From Dermatemys mawii (Eukaryota > Chordata > Testudines > Dermatemydidae), in contig ML677386.1 of NCBI GenBank assembly GCA_007922305.1, positions 8,374,155-8,438,154 on the forward strand: DNA of 64,000 bases, read 5' to 3'. This document shows, piece by piece, positions 10,722 to 21,315 of the stretch (within the stretch, counting starts at the first letter, position 1; the number at the start of each line of letters is the position of its first letter). The translations under genes were made by a program, and so were the position numbers. The notes below the pieces were generated by a model. That model ran no database searches, was not told the DNA's origin, and worked only from the letters and a program-made list of their open reading frames with translations.

Positions 10722-11480
10722 GTAGAGCTGGTCAGAAACTTTCTGGCAGGGCTGGCCTTATGGGTGGGCGACCGCCCTGGGTGCTGTGGTCAGGGGGGTG
10801 CCCTCTGAGTGTCGCAAAGTGTCGGGTCTGGGCTGCTGGACCAGGGGTGAGTGAGGGTGAGCTCAGGGCTGGAGCCCCTCCCAGAGCTGCCAGCCTGGTG
10901 GGGAGGCTCTGGTAGCAGGGCTTACCCTTATGGACCCAGCAGGCCAGCCCCTGGCTCTCCCCTTCCTGAAGGCATGAGTAGTGTCTGCGCTCTGGCTTTT
11001 CTACTGTTCGGTGGTCTGGGGGTTGTCTGGCCAGGGGAGCCCCCAGACTCAGAAGCTCCTCCCTGTGCAGCCCAGCCAGGCTTTGGGGCCCGAAGCTGGT
11101 CCTTACATTGTGCGCCCAACACTGCTGTTCTCACACACAAAGAAAGGGCACCAAAGTACAAGTTCACCCAGGGTGCCATATTCCCTAAGACCGGCCCTGC
11201 TTTCTGGCAGAACATTGTTCCATCAGGAAATGCCAGTTCGTTGAAAGCAAAATATTTTGTGGAAATGTGTCACCATGGATGCAAATTAGTGTCTTAACAA
11301 AAATAGGGGGGAAAATGAGTTTCCGACTTTTGGGTTATCTTATATCATTATAAAAAAATAATATAGGATGTAAAAGAAGTCAAAATTGGAAAGGGCATCC
11401 CAAAACAATTTTTGGGGGAGGGAGGAGACGGGAGAAGGATATTTTGGTTCACAGGAAATTTTGGAAGATTTTGTTTCTGT
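10722..11480. mobile_element. 'tagagctggt' MITE interrupted by a hAT
   Basis: The left end is tagagctggtcagaaactttctgg. After the nested element at 10747-11199 the sequence resumes with 'cagaacattgttccatcaggaaatgcc...gaaagcaaaatattttgtgg' and later 'ggaaattttggaagatttt'. This resembles a MITE family rich in gaaaattt whose ends read tagagctggt. The right end is not clear. Confidence 0.5.
10747..11199. mobile_element. Non-autonomous hAT, 453 bp
   Basis: Left end cagggctggccttatggg and right end ccctaagaccggccctg are imperfect terminal inverted repeats with hAT-type CAG...CTG termini. A perfect 8-bp TSD, ctttctgg, flanks it (10739-10746 and 11200-11207). GC-rich interior. The overlapping open frames of 69-148 codons at 10706-11297 are repeat sequence, not genes; no transposase motif is seen. 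Confidence 0.92.
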
Positions 11481-12339
11481 TCTGCAAAACTACCCCTGAA
11501 ACAAAAAATCAGGTTCCTACACAGTATTAGTAGCATCTTAAACTTTGCCTCATGTGCTTGATTTAAAAAAAATAGATTTATTACTGTTTACATTTTATTT
11601 TGTTTACATTTTGAGCTGGAGATGTTGCAATGTACTCAGAGCTGTTGAGATCACACCAGAAGCACTACAGGCTATAATGAAAGAACTTTTGACAGATATA
11701 AACAAATGGGAAACATGGTTTTTACTTCCCAATACGCAGTCACTAAAACTGGTGCATAGTAGAAAAATAAGATCAGATTTGTGACCTTGCTAAGGGCCAA
11801 TTTGAGGGACTCAGGAGATTATAAACCCAGCTGGGAAAAGTCTGAACAAACCAGGAGCTAAGAGTGAGCAGAGCCAAAAACAAAAACTTGGAATGAATGG
11901 AGCAGAATGTGATTGAGGCAGGAGACAGAGACTCACTGCTACAGAGAGAACCAAATGTTAAAGTGGCTGATTACCCAACTCAGAAAAATTGGAAGATGCT
12001 GGGAAAAGAAGCCAGCAGCGGCATCTCAGGTCACTGGAGTCTCTGCAGGCGGAGAGGAAAATTAGATGATATTTATACATTTGTGTAGACTTTGTTAAAA
12101 GCTGTGCTGCAGAGAGCACTGGAACTACAGTCTTTGAATAGGAAATGCTGTATCTGAGATAAAAAAAAAAGTTCAGTCTGGCCTTAAGCAGGCCTTGTGG
12201 GTGCAAATAATCCTGGGCACAAATAACCTTGGGGAGGGTTGAATTTCACCAATAAATGACTCATCTGTTTTAGAATCTGACTAAGATATTTCATTAATAT
12301 AGTTAGGCTGGACACAATTAAAAACAGTATTCTTTTAAA
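11481..12339. other. No gene; unassigned sequence
   Basis: Short frames (63-82 codons) without recognisable domains; no bounded repeat seen. Confidence 0.45.
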
Positions 12340-12580
12340 TGTCAAGTTGTTTCTGTTAGGCTTTGAAACTGATAATTTTTCATATTTTCAAAAAATTTCA
12401 GTTGAATTTTGATAATGGCGATAACAGTGTTGATAACATTTTGGGTAAAACTATGGATAAAAATGTGGAAAAAATTGTGAAAAAACAATTTTAAAATAAT
12501 CAACAGTTGTTTGCCAGTTTTCCACAAAGAGTTGTTTTCCAATGAGCTTTCTGTATGAAAAATTTCAATCAGCTCAAAGT
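12340..12580. repeat. gaaaattt-rich MITE fragment
   Basis: A+T-rich run with 'aatttttcatattttcaaaaaatttcag' and ending 'gaaaaatttcaatcagctcaaag', which resembles an eroded end of the tagagctg MITE family (compare 10722). Confidence 0.4.
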
Positions 12581-13852
12581 ATAACATTCATTTTATTCAC
12601 TAAGCAGTTCTGCTTTGAAAACTTACTGAGTAAAAATGGCTCTGTCTTAATTAACATATTTGCTCACTTTGATCTCAGTTACATCAGTGTAAACCCAGAG
12701 TAACTCAGCAGTATTCCAGATTTACACTGGCCGTGCACAGATTCTAGAGGTGATGTCGTGTGTTGAGAGCATAAAGTTGCGTGTTGATTGAGTGGGGAGT
12801 TTAAAGCTGAAGGAGTCCAAGCATTCCATCAATTGTACGTGAGCAACTTCCATTGGTTTCCTATATACAACAGCATACACCTGACAGGACAGTCAGGCCC
12901 AAAGAGCCTAAGCTTGTCTTTATTTACATAGGGAAGGAACCAGAAGAAGGTGTAAGACTCCCCTCTGAATTTCATCCTATGGGCATTATTTTGATCTTAC
13001 TTCTATTAATTTTAAAGTGAAGTAATTTCAATAGGACAGATTTTAATGGAGCGACAGCCATTTACACTGGGTGAGGATCTAGCTCATTTTCATTATGTAA
13101 AGAAAGACATATCAGTCTGATTAAACTCTGATTCTGATCTGAAGTCCGTGCAGTTATTTCAGATTTACACTACCATAAGTGAGATGAGACCTGGTCTCAT
13201 CACTAATAATTATAATATTTATCAATTTATACTGCACTTACCAATCCTGTAACTAAGCCCCTCAGACTACATTGAAAGCAAGCTGTAATGCTTGAATCAG
13301 CACAACAGAAAATCATGAAATCAATTGACATTAAAGCTCCTTCTACTGATGGTGAGTAATTAAATGAATTAATCAAAAGCCTGATTAAATGAAATTACAC
13401 TGACATGAAAGTATCTCAGTCAGTGGGAATGCAGAAATGCCATTTTTTCAGTAGTCTCTTAGTAGTATGACAGTGTGGATTTTGTCTGTGTGTGTACATG
13501 GAATATTTTTTCCTTTCTCTTTCATCAAAAATTGATTACTTAATTACTAATTTCATATTATTAGTAATAATTAGTAATAATACGTTTGGTCTTTAGATTT
13601 ATATATCCCAAGATAAGATTTCCACCAAGTTTATTAGCTGAATAGACAAGCATCCAATTGTCTTGGCCTTTGCACCACACTTGTGCCTGAATATTTTGAA
13701 ACCATAACCATCAAAGGTGAGCCTGAACCAAAACTGTGGATCTGAACATCTCTGCGGTTTGGGAAGTTGGAATATGGATCTGAACTTTGTGGCTTCCGCC
13801 CAACTCTAATAAACACACCCTCCTGAGATCTGTAAGGCCATTATTCACCCAG
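12581..13852. other. No gene; includes eroded short hairpin repeats
   Basis: Fragments such as 'cagatttacactgg' (12718), 'catttacactgggtgaggatct' (13060) and 'cagatttacactaccataagt' (13158) belong to dispersed short reptilian repeats. 13550-13580 has repeated 'attagtaataa'. No gene. Confidence 0.45.
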
Positions 13853-14080
13853 CTGCCATAGCAATCTACAGCAGTGTCGATGTTGTGGCAGCTTGGGCTA
13901 GCTGCATAAGTCCAAGGCTGCCTGAACCCTTGGGTCCAAGCTCAGGTGGCTAGCCCAAGCTACTACTAGTGCCATGGAGTCCAGTGTTGTTTTTAGCATG
14001 CTAGCTTGAGCTGAACTAGCTCAAGTCTGTCTACTCGTGCTGGGAATCATGCCTCCCAGCTGCAGGGTAGACACGTCCTA
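13853..14080. mobile_element. MITE with 'gtagacacgtccta' end
   Basis: The right end gggtagacacgtccta matches the end at 19598-19611. Internal palindromic pieces include 'agcttgggctagctgc' with 'ggctagcccaagct', and 'agcatgctagcttgagctgaactagctcaag'. The left end is eroded. Confidence 0.5.
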
Positions 14081-14513
14081 GCATGGGCCAGATTGCTCTG
14101 ACGTTGGCAGAGGGAGCAGCAGGCAAGACGAAGGCATCCAGGGGGCTGGATTTGGCCCAGCTATATGATTGCCTTCAAGCAACTGTGTGAAGGCAGTGGA
14201 ACATCTCCCGGTGCAGGGGATCTCATTTGCGGTGGAGGTTCCTGTGCAGCCCCCACACTCCCAGTGGGAGGGAAGGAGAGGATGTTTGGGGCATTCCAGA
14301 GGCCATGTCTGGGCAAGGGAGGGAGCGTGGCAGAAAGGTCTGCTACATCTGACCCTCCCATGGTGTAAGGTCTCTGAGGAGTTCTGACAATCAAAACAGG
14401 GCATAAGTGGGACGTATGTGATTTCATGGGCCTAGTGCTGTCCGGCTGCACAAGAGTCCACTTCACCCCAGAGCAGAGCTATAAGTCAGAAGGTGCTATT
14501 GTTCCATAGTCTC

Positions 14514-16059
14514 TGTGACACTGCACCCCATATTCTTCAGAGAGATATGATTATGATATGATGGCATAATTATGATGTATTTTATGCAAGATTGCATGTA
14601 AGATATCATTGAAAAGGTTATGATTTAGTGAATACAATTATCCTATTTGTACGCATGTATCATTTTTGTATCTGAAGTTAGGAATATTGACTATGTATCT
14701 GTATTACAAATGTGTTTACATATGTGGAACATCCACTAGACAAAAGGTTGTCGGTCTAGATGTCGGGCTGGGAAAGGCCCATTCAAGTTAATGAACCATT
14801 AGGAAGAACAATTGGCCTCAGAAGAAGCTTATTTCCCACTTGGGGAGCTTTCTTGAGGACATTGCGGACAACCTCCAAGTAATGGTTGCTATGACATTAC
14901 AGAGACATGTGACCAGGTCACCTAGTGCTGGACTCCATCTTGGAATATCAGTATTTTTCCACTGGCTGCCATGAGAACTAAGTTTTGAAACAAAGAGTTC
15001 CTGCCATATGTAAAATCTATATAAGGCAGGGGAATGACATCATCAAGGTTCTTCACAGACTCCGCACCCAAAAAAACACCTGAGGAACAAAGACTGAACT
15101 GGGAAGTGCTGTACCCAGGCTAAAAGGATTGTTAGTCTCTGATTAGAACACCTGGGATTTCAAGCTGTAAGTCAGGAACTGGCCCCTTAAGAATCTTCAG
15201 GCTACTTGTATCATCACTTAGGGTGAGGATTTGCTATTCATATCCAATCTATGTTAGTATATTAAGCTTAGATTGCATTTGTATTTATTTGCTAGATAAT
15301 TTGCTTTGATCTGTTTGCTATCCAGCATAATAATTTAAAATCTACCTTTTGTAGTTAATAAACTCATTTTTGCTTTGTTTAATCCAGTGTGTGGGAGCCA
15401 TAAAGTGGGCAGAAAGCTATTGTATATTCCTCGCCACATGGAGGGAGGGGGAGAATATCATAAGCTTACGCTGTACAGTTCCCTGTGCAGTGCAAGATGG
15501 TATAATTTTGGGTTTACACTCCAGAGGGGGGGTTTGCCTGAGTGAGGGCCAGCCCAGGCACCAGCGCAGCAAGCAGGTGCCTGGGGTGGCAAACGGTGGG
15601 AGCCAGCATGCAGGGCACTGTAAGGGTGGCGCTGAGGCGGCTTTTGGTGGCATGGCTGCGGTGGGTCTGCTGAAGAGGGATGAGGGTTGAGGTGCTGCAG
15701 GCACGCTGCCGAAGAGGGAAAAGCGGCTTTTGGTGGCGCACCTGCGGCAGCTCAACAATCTTCCCTCTTCCGCGGATATGCCGAAAATCACTCTTCTCTC
15801 TTCGCTGCTTAGGGTGGCACTGAATGCAGAGCCGGCCCTGGCCTGAGTAGTTGGAAGTTCCCTAGCTGGAGCCTTCCCATGTAGGGCTGATCACAGTTTC
15901 TGCATGTAATTGCAGTGGGGTATTCCCTACTGTATGTGTGCTGAAGCCTGGAGAGAGCTTGTGACAGCAATACAGTGTAGAGGGAGCCCAGGCTGGTGGA
16001 GCAGGGGGGGCTCAATGGTACCCAGGTTCCAGGTGGCACCCCGGGGGGAACCTGTCACA
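14514..16059 (+). mobile_element. Solo LTR of an endogenous retrovirus
   Basis: Begins tgtgacactgcacccc and ends cctgtcaca, giving TG...CA with a tgtgaca/tgtcaca terminal inverted repeat. A perfect 5-bp TSD, gtctc, flanks it (14509-14513 and 16060-16064). A TATA-like tatataagg lies near 15020 and the polyadenylation-like aataaa near 15358, in the order expected for U3-R on the plus strand. Removing the nested hAT and one TSD copy leaves about 1.24 kb. No internal gag, pol or env sequence is attached, so it is a recombination-derived solo LTR. Confidence 0.9.
15544..15840. mobile_element. Non-autonomous hAT nested in the solo LTR
   Basis: 297 bp with ends gagggccagcc and gagccggccctg (imperfect inverted repeats) and a perfect 8-bp TSD gcctgagt (15536-15543 and 15841-15848). 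The interior has 'ggcttttggtggc' twice. It lies in the 3' part of the LTR, so it is younger than it. Open frames of 75-124 codons at 15370-15791 are produced by LTR plus hAT sequence. Confidence 0.9.
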
Positions 16060-16064
16060 GTCTC

Positions 16065-17640
16065 TTTGCAGAGCAGACTCACACTTTGCAGGAAAGGCTC
16101 TGCCCTGTGCAGAGAAAGGAACCTAGTAATTAACTACTGGTCCTCATTTCCCTTCCTCTTTTCTTCCCTCCTCCTGCTCAGCAGTCCCAAGGCACAATGT
16201 TAATCGAGTGTTCATGGCTGGCTAGCATGCCGCCAACCAAACAACAGATCTGCCATGTTCTGCCAGCTCCGGAGTATGGTCAGACCCCAGCTTGTTAGCA
16301 TCCATGTTGCCTTCCATCTGGGGGATTGGCTGGATTCCTCTCTAAGAGTAGGTCACATGCTGCTCCCTGAGGAGGAGAAAGTAGATACCATAGAGTAATA
16401 AGCTAACCCTGAAACAATCCCTTGTTTGTTCAGCTAGAACTGCACTTTATTTACAAAAGCCTGTAACGATTTCATCACCTAGTCATCAGCAGCTGAACCT
16501 GTTGGCCATTTCAGCGAAAGTCCAGTCTCCCAGTTGTCCAGTGCCTGTCAGTGTGGAAGGAATACTTCTGCTGGGAGATGTGCCACGCTGTTCGTTACTG
16601 TGAACCACTCTTGCTGATAAATATATTAGGGATCCACAAGTCTTCTCTACAGGCTATGTAGCAACTAGTTGGCTCCAGCCCTGTAGAAGACAGATGCCTT
16701 TAACCCTCCTGGACAATGGCCCTGTGAGAGAAAATGGAGAGTGTGATGTGTTTGTACAGTGTGTTGGGTAAAGGGTAAAGACTGTATTGAAATAAAGCTG
16801 TCAAGTTACTGAAAACAAATTGTACTGCTGCTGCTCCTTTCCCTCCCTGCTGTTACTATGGTTTCTTTGCTTTCAGCGAGGGAGGGTGGGACATTTCCCA
16901 CTGTTCACAGTTTTACAAGTTTTTCAACAATGTCTCCATTATGGCAGATACACAAACAGAGAGCTCACTGCTGCTCCCCTTGAAGTCAGCTGCAAAACTC
17001 TCCATTGACTTCAAGGGGAGCAGGAGCAGGCTCTTATTTTCCCACACATTATTGCACATTGGTTGGACAAAGCACCTAGGTGCTAGCATTTGTATCAATC
17101 TAATTCATTTATCATCTCAGGTTTGTATACAGCACCTATCCCTGGGGTGTCAGCTGCTTTCCCATTTTGTCACCTGGCTGTGATATGGGAAAACAATATC
17201 TCATGCCTTGGAGATACAAAAACATGCTTGAAAGCCCTGGCTCATCTATTGCACACGTGTCTTTAACAGGATCCTTAGCTTGCATGAGTACATCCCATCA
17301 GCATCGGTAACAGAAGCAGAAACTATTCTGGGGGCAGAGTAGTTAGAAATTAGAGAGAAGGCCAGTCATTTTGCTAAATTTGGAATCCACAAGTTCTAGG
17401 TCTAGAACAAGAGGTGACATTTTGGAAGGCTGAGTTCTGTTAGGTTCTGTCAAAATACGATTTTTCGAGCATCAGCATAAAATTAATAATAAAGAATAAT
17501 TCATAATTTGTTATTAGTACCGCTTGTAGCCCCAGAAGCAGAGTAAGAATCACTTTTAATCCAGACTATCTAGTTTAGATTCTGCTCCCTATTTCAGTAA
17601 CAGAAGATGCCATTAACTTCTAACAACCCATCCTGATTTG
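16065..17640. other. No clear gene; possible transcript 3' end
   Basis: A polyadenylation-like aataaa lies at 16791-16796 after a long stretch without recognisable repeats (16260-16790). This could be a 3' UTR or a chance match. No upstream coding region is visible on either strand, so I call no gene. Confidence 0.35.
16972..17022. repeat. 17-bp perfect hairpin, 'gaagtca' family
   Basis: tgctccccttgaagtca (16972-16988) and its exact reverse complement (17006-17022) surround a 17-bp spacer containing gcaaaactc. The clearest member of a hairpin repeat dispersed through the window. Confidence 0.85.
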
Positions 17641-17858
17641 GTGGTCAAGTAAAGACATCAATTAGAAATAAAAAAGCAATATTTAACAAATAAAAAAGGG
17701 GCAAATAGACAACAATCAAAATAAATGAAAAGTTATAAAATGCAGAAAATTGATAAGGAAAGCTAAAGACATCAGGGAAAAATCCTTAGCAGAAGGGCTA
17801 AGGAATTAAGAAAGAATTTTTTAATTATATTAGGGACAAAAGAAATCATAGCAGTAGT

Positions 17859-17936
17859 GTATTTAGTCTCTAAAGTGCCACAAGTCTTCCTCATCTTATT
17901 TATGGATACAGACTAACACGGCTGCTAATCTTAAAC
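17859..17936 (+). mobile_element. Penelope-like 3' end, 78 bp, with TSD
   Basis: 'ttagtctctaaagtgccacaag' through 'gactaacacggctgctaatc' and 'ttaaac' is the family's 3' tail. A 12-bp TSD, catagcagtagt, flanks it (17847-17858 and 17937-17948). Extreme 5' truncation is consistent with target-primed reverse transcription. Confidence 0.85.
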
Positions 17937-18483
17937 CATAGCAGTAGTATAGCCCCATCATTAGAGGGAGATAGTAAAATTGTTAATGATGATGCAGAAA
18001 AGGTAAAAGTGTTATAGAAAATAAATATTTATTGATTTGAAAGAAGCAGGATGATATACTCATATCACAACAGGATGCTGAAGTATTTGCCAAATCTTTA
18101 TCCCTAGTTCAAAATATCTTCTAGAGACAGACACTTAAATCATCAAGCCCAGATAACTTGCACCCCACAGTTCAAAAGAGCTGCCCGAGGAGATCTCTGG
18201 CCTGCTGGGGTTAATTTTTAATAAATCTTGGTATACCAGGGAAATTTCAAAAGACCGAAAGAGTGCTAATGTTATGCCAATATCCAAAAGGACAAGTAAC
18301 TACAGACTGGTTAATCTGACACCAGTCAAGGCAAAATAATGGAAAAGTGATAGGGAATTCAATTGATAAAGAATTAAAGGCTAGGAATATAATTAATGCC
18401 AGTCAACATGTTTTTATAGAAAACAGGTCTTGTCAAACAAATCTGATTTAATTCTTTCATGTGATTATATTTGTTTGGCAAAG

Positions 18484-18897
18484 TAGTGGTTCTCAACCTT
18501 TCCAGACTACTGTACCCCTTTCAAGAGTCTGATTTGTCTTGTGTACCCACAACTTCCCCTCACTTAAAAACTTACAAAATCAGGCATACAAATACAAAAG
18601 CATCACAGAACACTACTGCTGAAAAATTGCTTCTGATTTGTACCAAAACTCTGATTTTTACAATATAATTATAAAATAAATCAGTTGGAATATAAATATT
18701 GTACTTACATTTCAGTGTATAGTATACAGAGCAGTATAAACAAATCATTGTCTGTGAAATATTAGTTTGCACTGACTTGGCCAGGGCTTTTTATGTAGCC
18801 TGTTGTAAAACTATGCAAATGTCTAGGTGAGCTGAGTACCCCCTTGAAGACCTCTGCGTACCCCCAGGCTACATTTACTCCTGGTTGAGAACCACTG
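18484..18897. mobile_element. Non-autonomous hAT nested in CR1
   Basis: Ends tagtggttctcaacc and ggttgagaaccactg are nearly perfect inverted repeats. Flanks tggcaaag (18476-18483) and tgctaagg (18898-18905) agree at 5 of 8 positions, a plausible eroded TSD. Same family as 43646-44312 but in the opposite orientation ('gtacccc', 'gcctgttgtaaaactatgcaaatgtctag'). Confidence 0.85.
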
Positions 18898-19152
18898 TGC
18901 TAAGGTAGCTGCATAGATGTAATAGCCTTTTGTAAGGTGTTTGACTTAATACTTCATGATATTCTAGTTAAAAAATTAACACTCTAGAATATCGATAACA
19001 CACATGTGAAATGGCTTAAGAGCTGGCTAACTCTCTGATCTCAAAATGTAATTGTCAATGGGAAATCAGCATCAAATGGGGGGAATTTCTGGTGAGGTTC
19101 CACAGTGAGAGACACTAGGCCTTATGCTATTGAACATGTTCATCAATGAACA

Positions 19153-19178
19153 TGTTACCCCCAGTTTGAGAACCCCTG
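19153..19178. mobile_element. hAT right-end fragment
   Basis: 'cccccagtttgagaacccctg' matches the right terminus of hAT elements here (compare 57170-57184). No left end nearby. Confidence 0.4.
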
Positions 19179-19385
19179 CCTTATTCCATCTGCTAAAAGG
19201 AGCAGAAGGTTTAGATTGTTGCCTGATCCATTTCTTATGTTGGACTGAGAGGACGCTGAGAGTCCATTGCGAAATATAGCAGAATCCTAATGGACCAGAT
19301 TCTGATCCCCTTACTCCTGTGCGTGGCTGCAATGAACAATCCTATTAATTTCAGTGGGGCTACACAAAGAATAAGGGTAGACTAT

Positions 19386-19609
19386 GGACATAGCTACACT
19401 TGAAACTTCAAAGCGCTGTCCCAGGAACACTCCCGTGACAGCGCTTTTGAGGAATTAGCTCCGAGTGCCAGGAGCGTGGCTCCCAGCACTCAGCGCCTGT
19501 CCACAATGGTGCTTTAAAGCGCTCAGACTTGCTGTGCCCAGGGGGGTGATTTTTCATGGTCCAGAGCCTGCAAGTTAGAGCGCTGTAAAATGTCAGTGTA
19601 GACACGTCC
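19386..19609. mobile_element. MITE with GGAC...GTCC ends
   Basis: Left ggacatagctacacttg and right gtgtagacacgtcc are imperfect inverted repeats. 'aaagcgct' and 'agcgctgt' recur internally, as in the larger element at 29487-30162. TSD is ambiguous. Confidence 0.7.
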
Positions 19610-19614
19610 TACAT

Positions 19615-20990
19615 GTGAGTGAGGGTGTCAGAACCCAGTCCTAAATTTGTAGTCATTGTTCAGATCTCCCTGTGATTTGGCACATTTTAAATGCCTACCT
19701 AGATCATAGGATGCTTCCAGGGCTGCACAGAGGTTTGTGGGGGCCAAGGGCAAAATCTGAAATGGAGGCCCCTGGTCTAAAAAATTACCATGGGGCATGT
19801 GATGTGGGAGCATGGTAGGCAGTGGAGAGCAAGCCCACCCAGCACTCATCCCGCAGCAGCAGCTCCTGGCCAGCAGGGCTGGCTACGATTCCCTGCTTCA
19901 GCCCATTGACTCTCAGCACAGTGTCATGTGACCAAAACTGGATGAGCAAAGGGCGGCTGGGCCAATCCTGAGCAGCCCTGTGACCCTGTGCATCAGGTCG
20001 CAATAGCACTGACTTAAATTTGGTCCAGCTGTGCCCCCCCCCCCCCGCCGCCAACATCATGACCCTCCTCATTCATCTCACATCCCCAGCCCACGCACTT
20101 TAAATGGTGCTCTGCAAGAATTGTTCCATGGGTCAGGTGGAGGGTGGGGGATCCAGGGCAAACTGCCCTCTTTTGTTCCTTTCCCAGGCAACTCTGGAGG
20201 GAGGCTGTCAAAGTACAGTAGCCTTCACCAACAGCTTTGTGAAGCAACAGTGGCAGCACATATGTCCATAGGTCAAGCAGCCCTGACATATCCTTAGCAC
20301 GTTACACATAGCCGGAGAGAGAGAGATTGACAAGTGAAAAATATTTGAGTAGGGTCAGGGACAAGTAATCCCTTCAAGTGACAGTGAGTGCAGGAGCTGG
20401 AATGTCAAAGGAATTGGGAAGCAATTCAAACTCTAATTTGATGGGCAACGGGCAAACAATCCATTCCTTTGTAGTCTTGCCCTGATTCTTGCTTCCACTT
20501 TGGTTAAGGTCACAGAAGTTGTTTTTTTTTTTTTTGTTTTTAATTTGCTTTTGCATTTATGGAACTTCCATCTTGCTGACATTTTCCACACTTGCTGTCT
20601 GGCTGAACGCGAACTCCTCCCCGCTTCCAAGTTTAAGCAAAAGGGGTTCTGTTTTTCTGAGTAAACAGAGAGTGTACAAAAAATATTATTGTTGACCACC
20701 TTGTACTAGGTGCTATATAAATATGCATCCTGGTGTTAAAAACAGGCTTGTAACATTTTCTGGGCAACTTTACAGTCCAAATACCTGGAGCTAGAAAGTT
20801 GAAATTTAGCAATGAAATTCCCTTTTTAAAGACTATTTTCCCCACTGCCTCATACCCCTGATTTGCACGTCTTGTGCAGTGAAGGTGTGCAGGGATTAGG
20901 GAGGGCTGGTATGTAGTTTTTAAGATGTGCAGAGGACACCATCCATGATCATATAATTGAAGAGTGGGCCCATTTCAGCACTGCCTCATG
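19615..20990. other. No gene; possible GC-rich hAT-like piece and homopolymers
   Basis: 19709-20060 begins cagggctgcacagagg and is GC-rich, possibly a hAT-like fragment, but I see no matching end. A C run lies at 20034-20046 and a T run at 20521-20535. Frames of 60-95 codons overlap on both strands and show no domain. Confidence 0.4.
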
Positions 20991-20997
20991 CCAGTTT

Positions 20998-21315
20998 CCA
21001 TAGTTTCTAAAGCCAGAAGGGACCAGTATGATCACCCAGTTTCACTTCCTGCATGTCACAGGTTACTTTCACACAGTAATTCTGCACTGAGCCCAAAAAT
21101 TATGGTTGTGTCCTGCATATCTTTGGGAAGGACACCGGTTTTTGATTTAAAAGACTCAAAGGATGGAGAATTTACCTCACCCCTTGATAATCGGTACCAT
21201 TGCTTAATTACCCTCAGTGTTAAAATTAGTCTTCTTTCCAGTTTGAACTTTGCTGACTTCAGCTTCCTGCCAGTACATTTTGTTCTGCACTTGTTAGCTA
21301 GATTAAAGCTCTCCA
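20998..21315 (-). mobile_element. CR1 LINE 3' fragment
   Basis: Plus-strand text 'ctaaagccagaagggaccagtatgatcacccag', 'agtaattctgcactgagccc', 'tttgatttaaaagactcaaaggatggagaatttacc', 'attaccctcagtgttaaaa' and 'cagtttgaactttgctgacttcagcttcc' is the reverse complement of a CR1 3' region. It lacks the terminal octamer. The 126-codon plus-strand frame over it (20964-21344) is antisense repeat sequence. Confidence 0.85.

Larger units (their letters stand above)
17640..19150 (+). pseudogene. Decayed CR1-type LINE ORF2 (reverse transcriptase) remnant
   Basis: Translating around 18290-18350 gives SNYRLVNLTPVK, resembling the CR1 reverse-transcriptase segment '(N)YRPISLTSVPGK'. After the nested hAT, 18905-18975 still resembles DNA for the 'DFSKAFDxxxHDIL' segment, with stops and shifts. 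19125-19146 'attgaacatgttcatcaatga' also fits. No intact frame remains. Two insertions split it: a Penelope-like tail (17859-17936) and a hAT (18484-18897). Family call is by motif; the exact 5' limit is uncertain. Confidence 0.65.

Noticed and set aside
10706..11297. Several open frames up to 148 codons
   Set aside because: Nearly all of the span is a GC-rich non-autonomous hAT with clear TIRs and TSD; frames are open on both strands by composition.
14078..14466. Four overlapping frames of 67-108 codons
   Set aside because: Open on both strands at once, with no recognisable domain; just upstream of the solo LTR.
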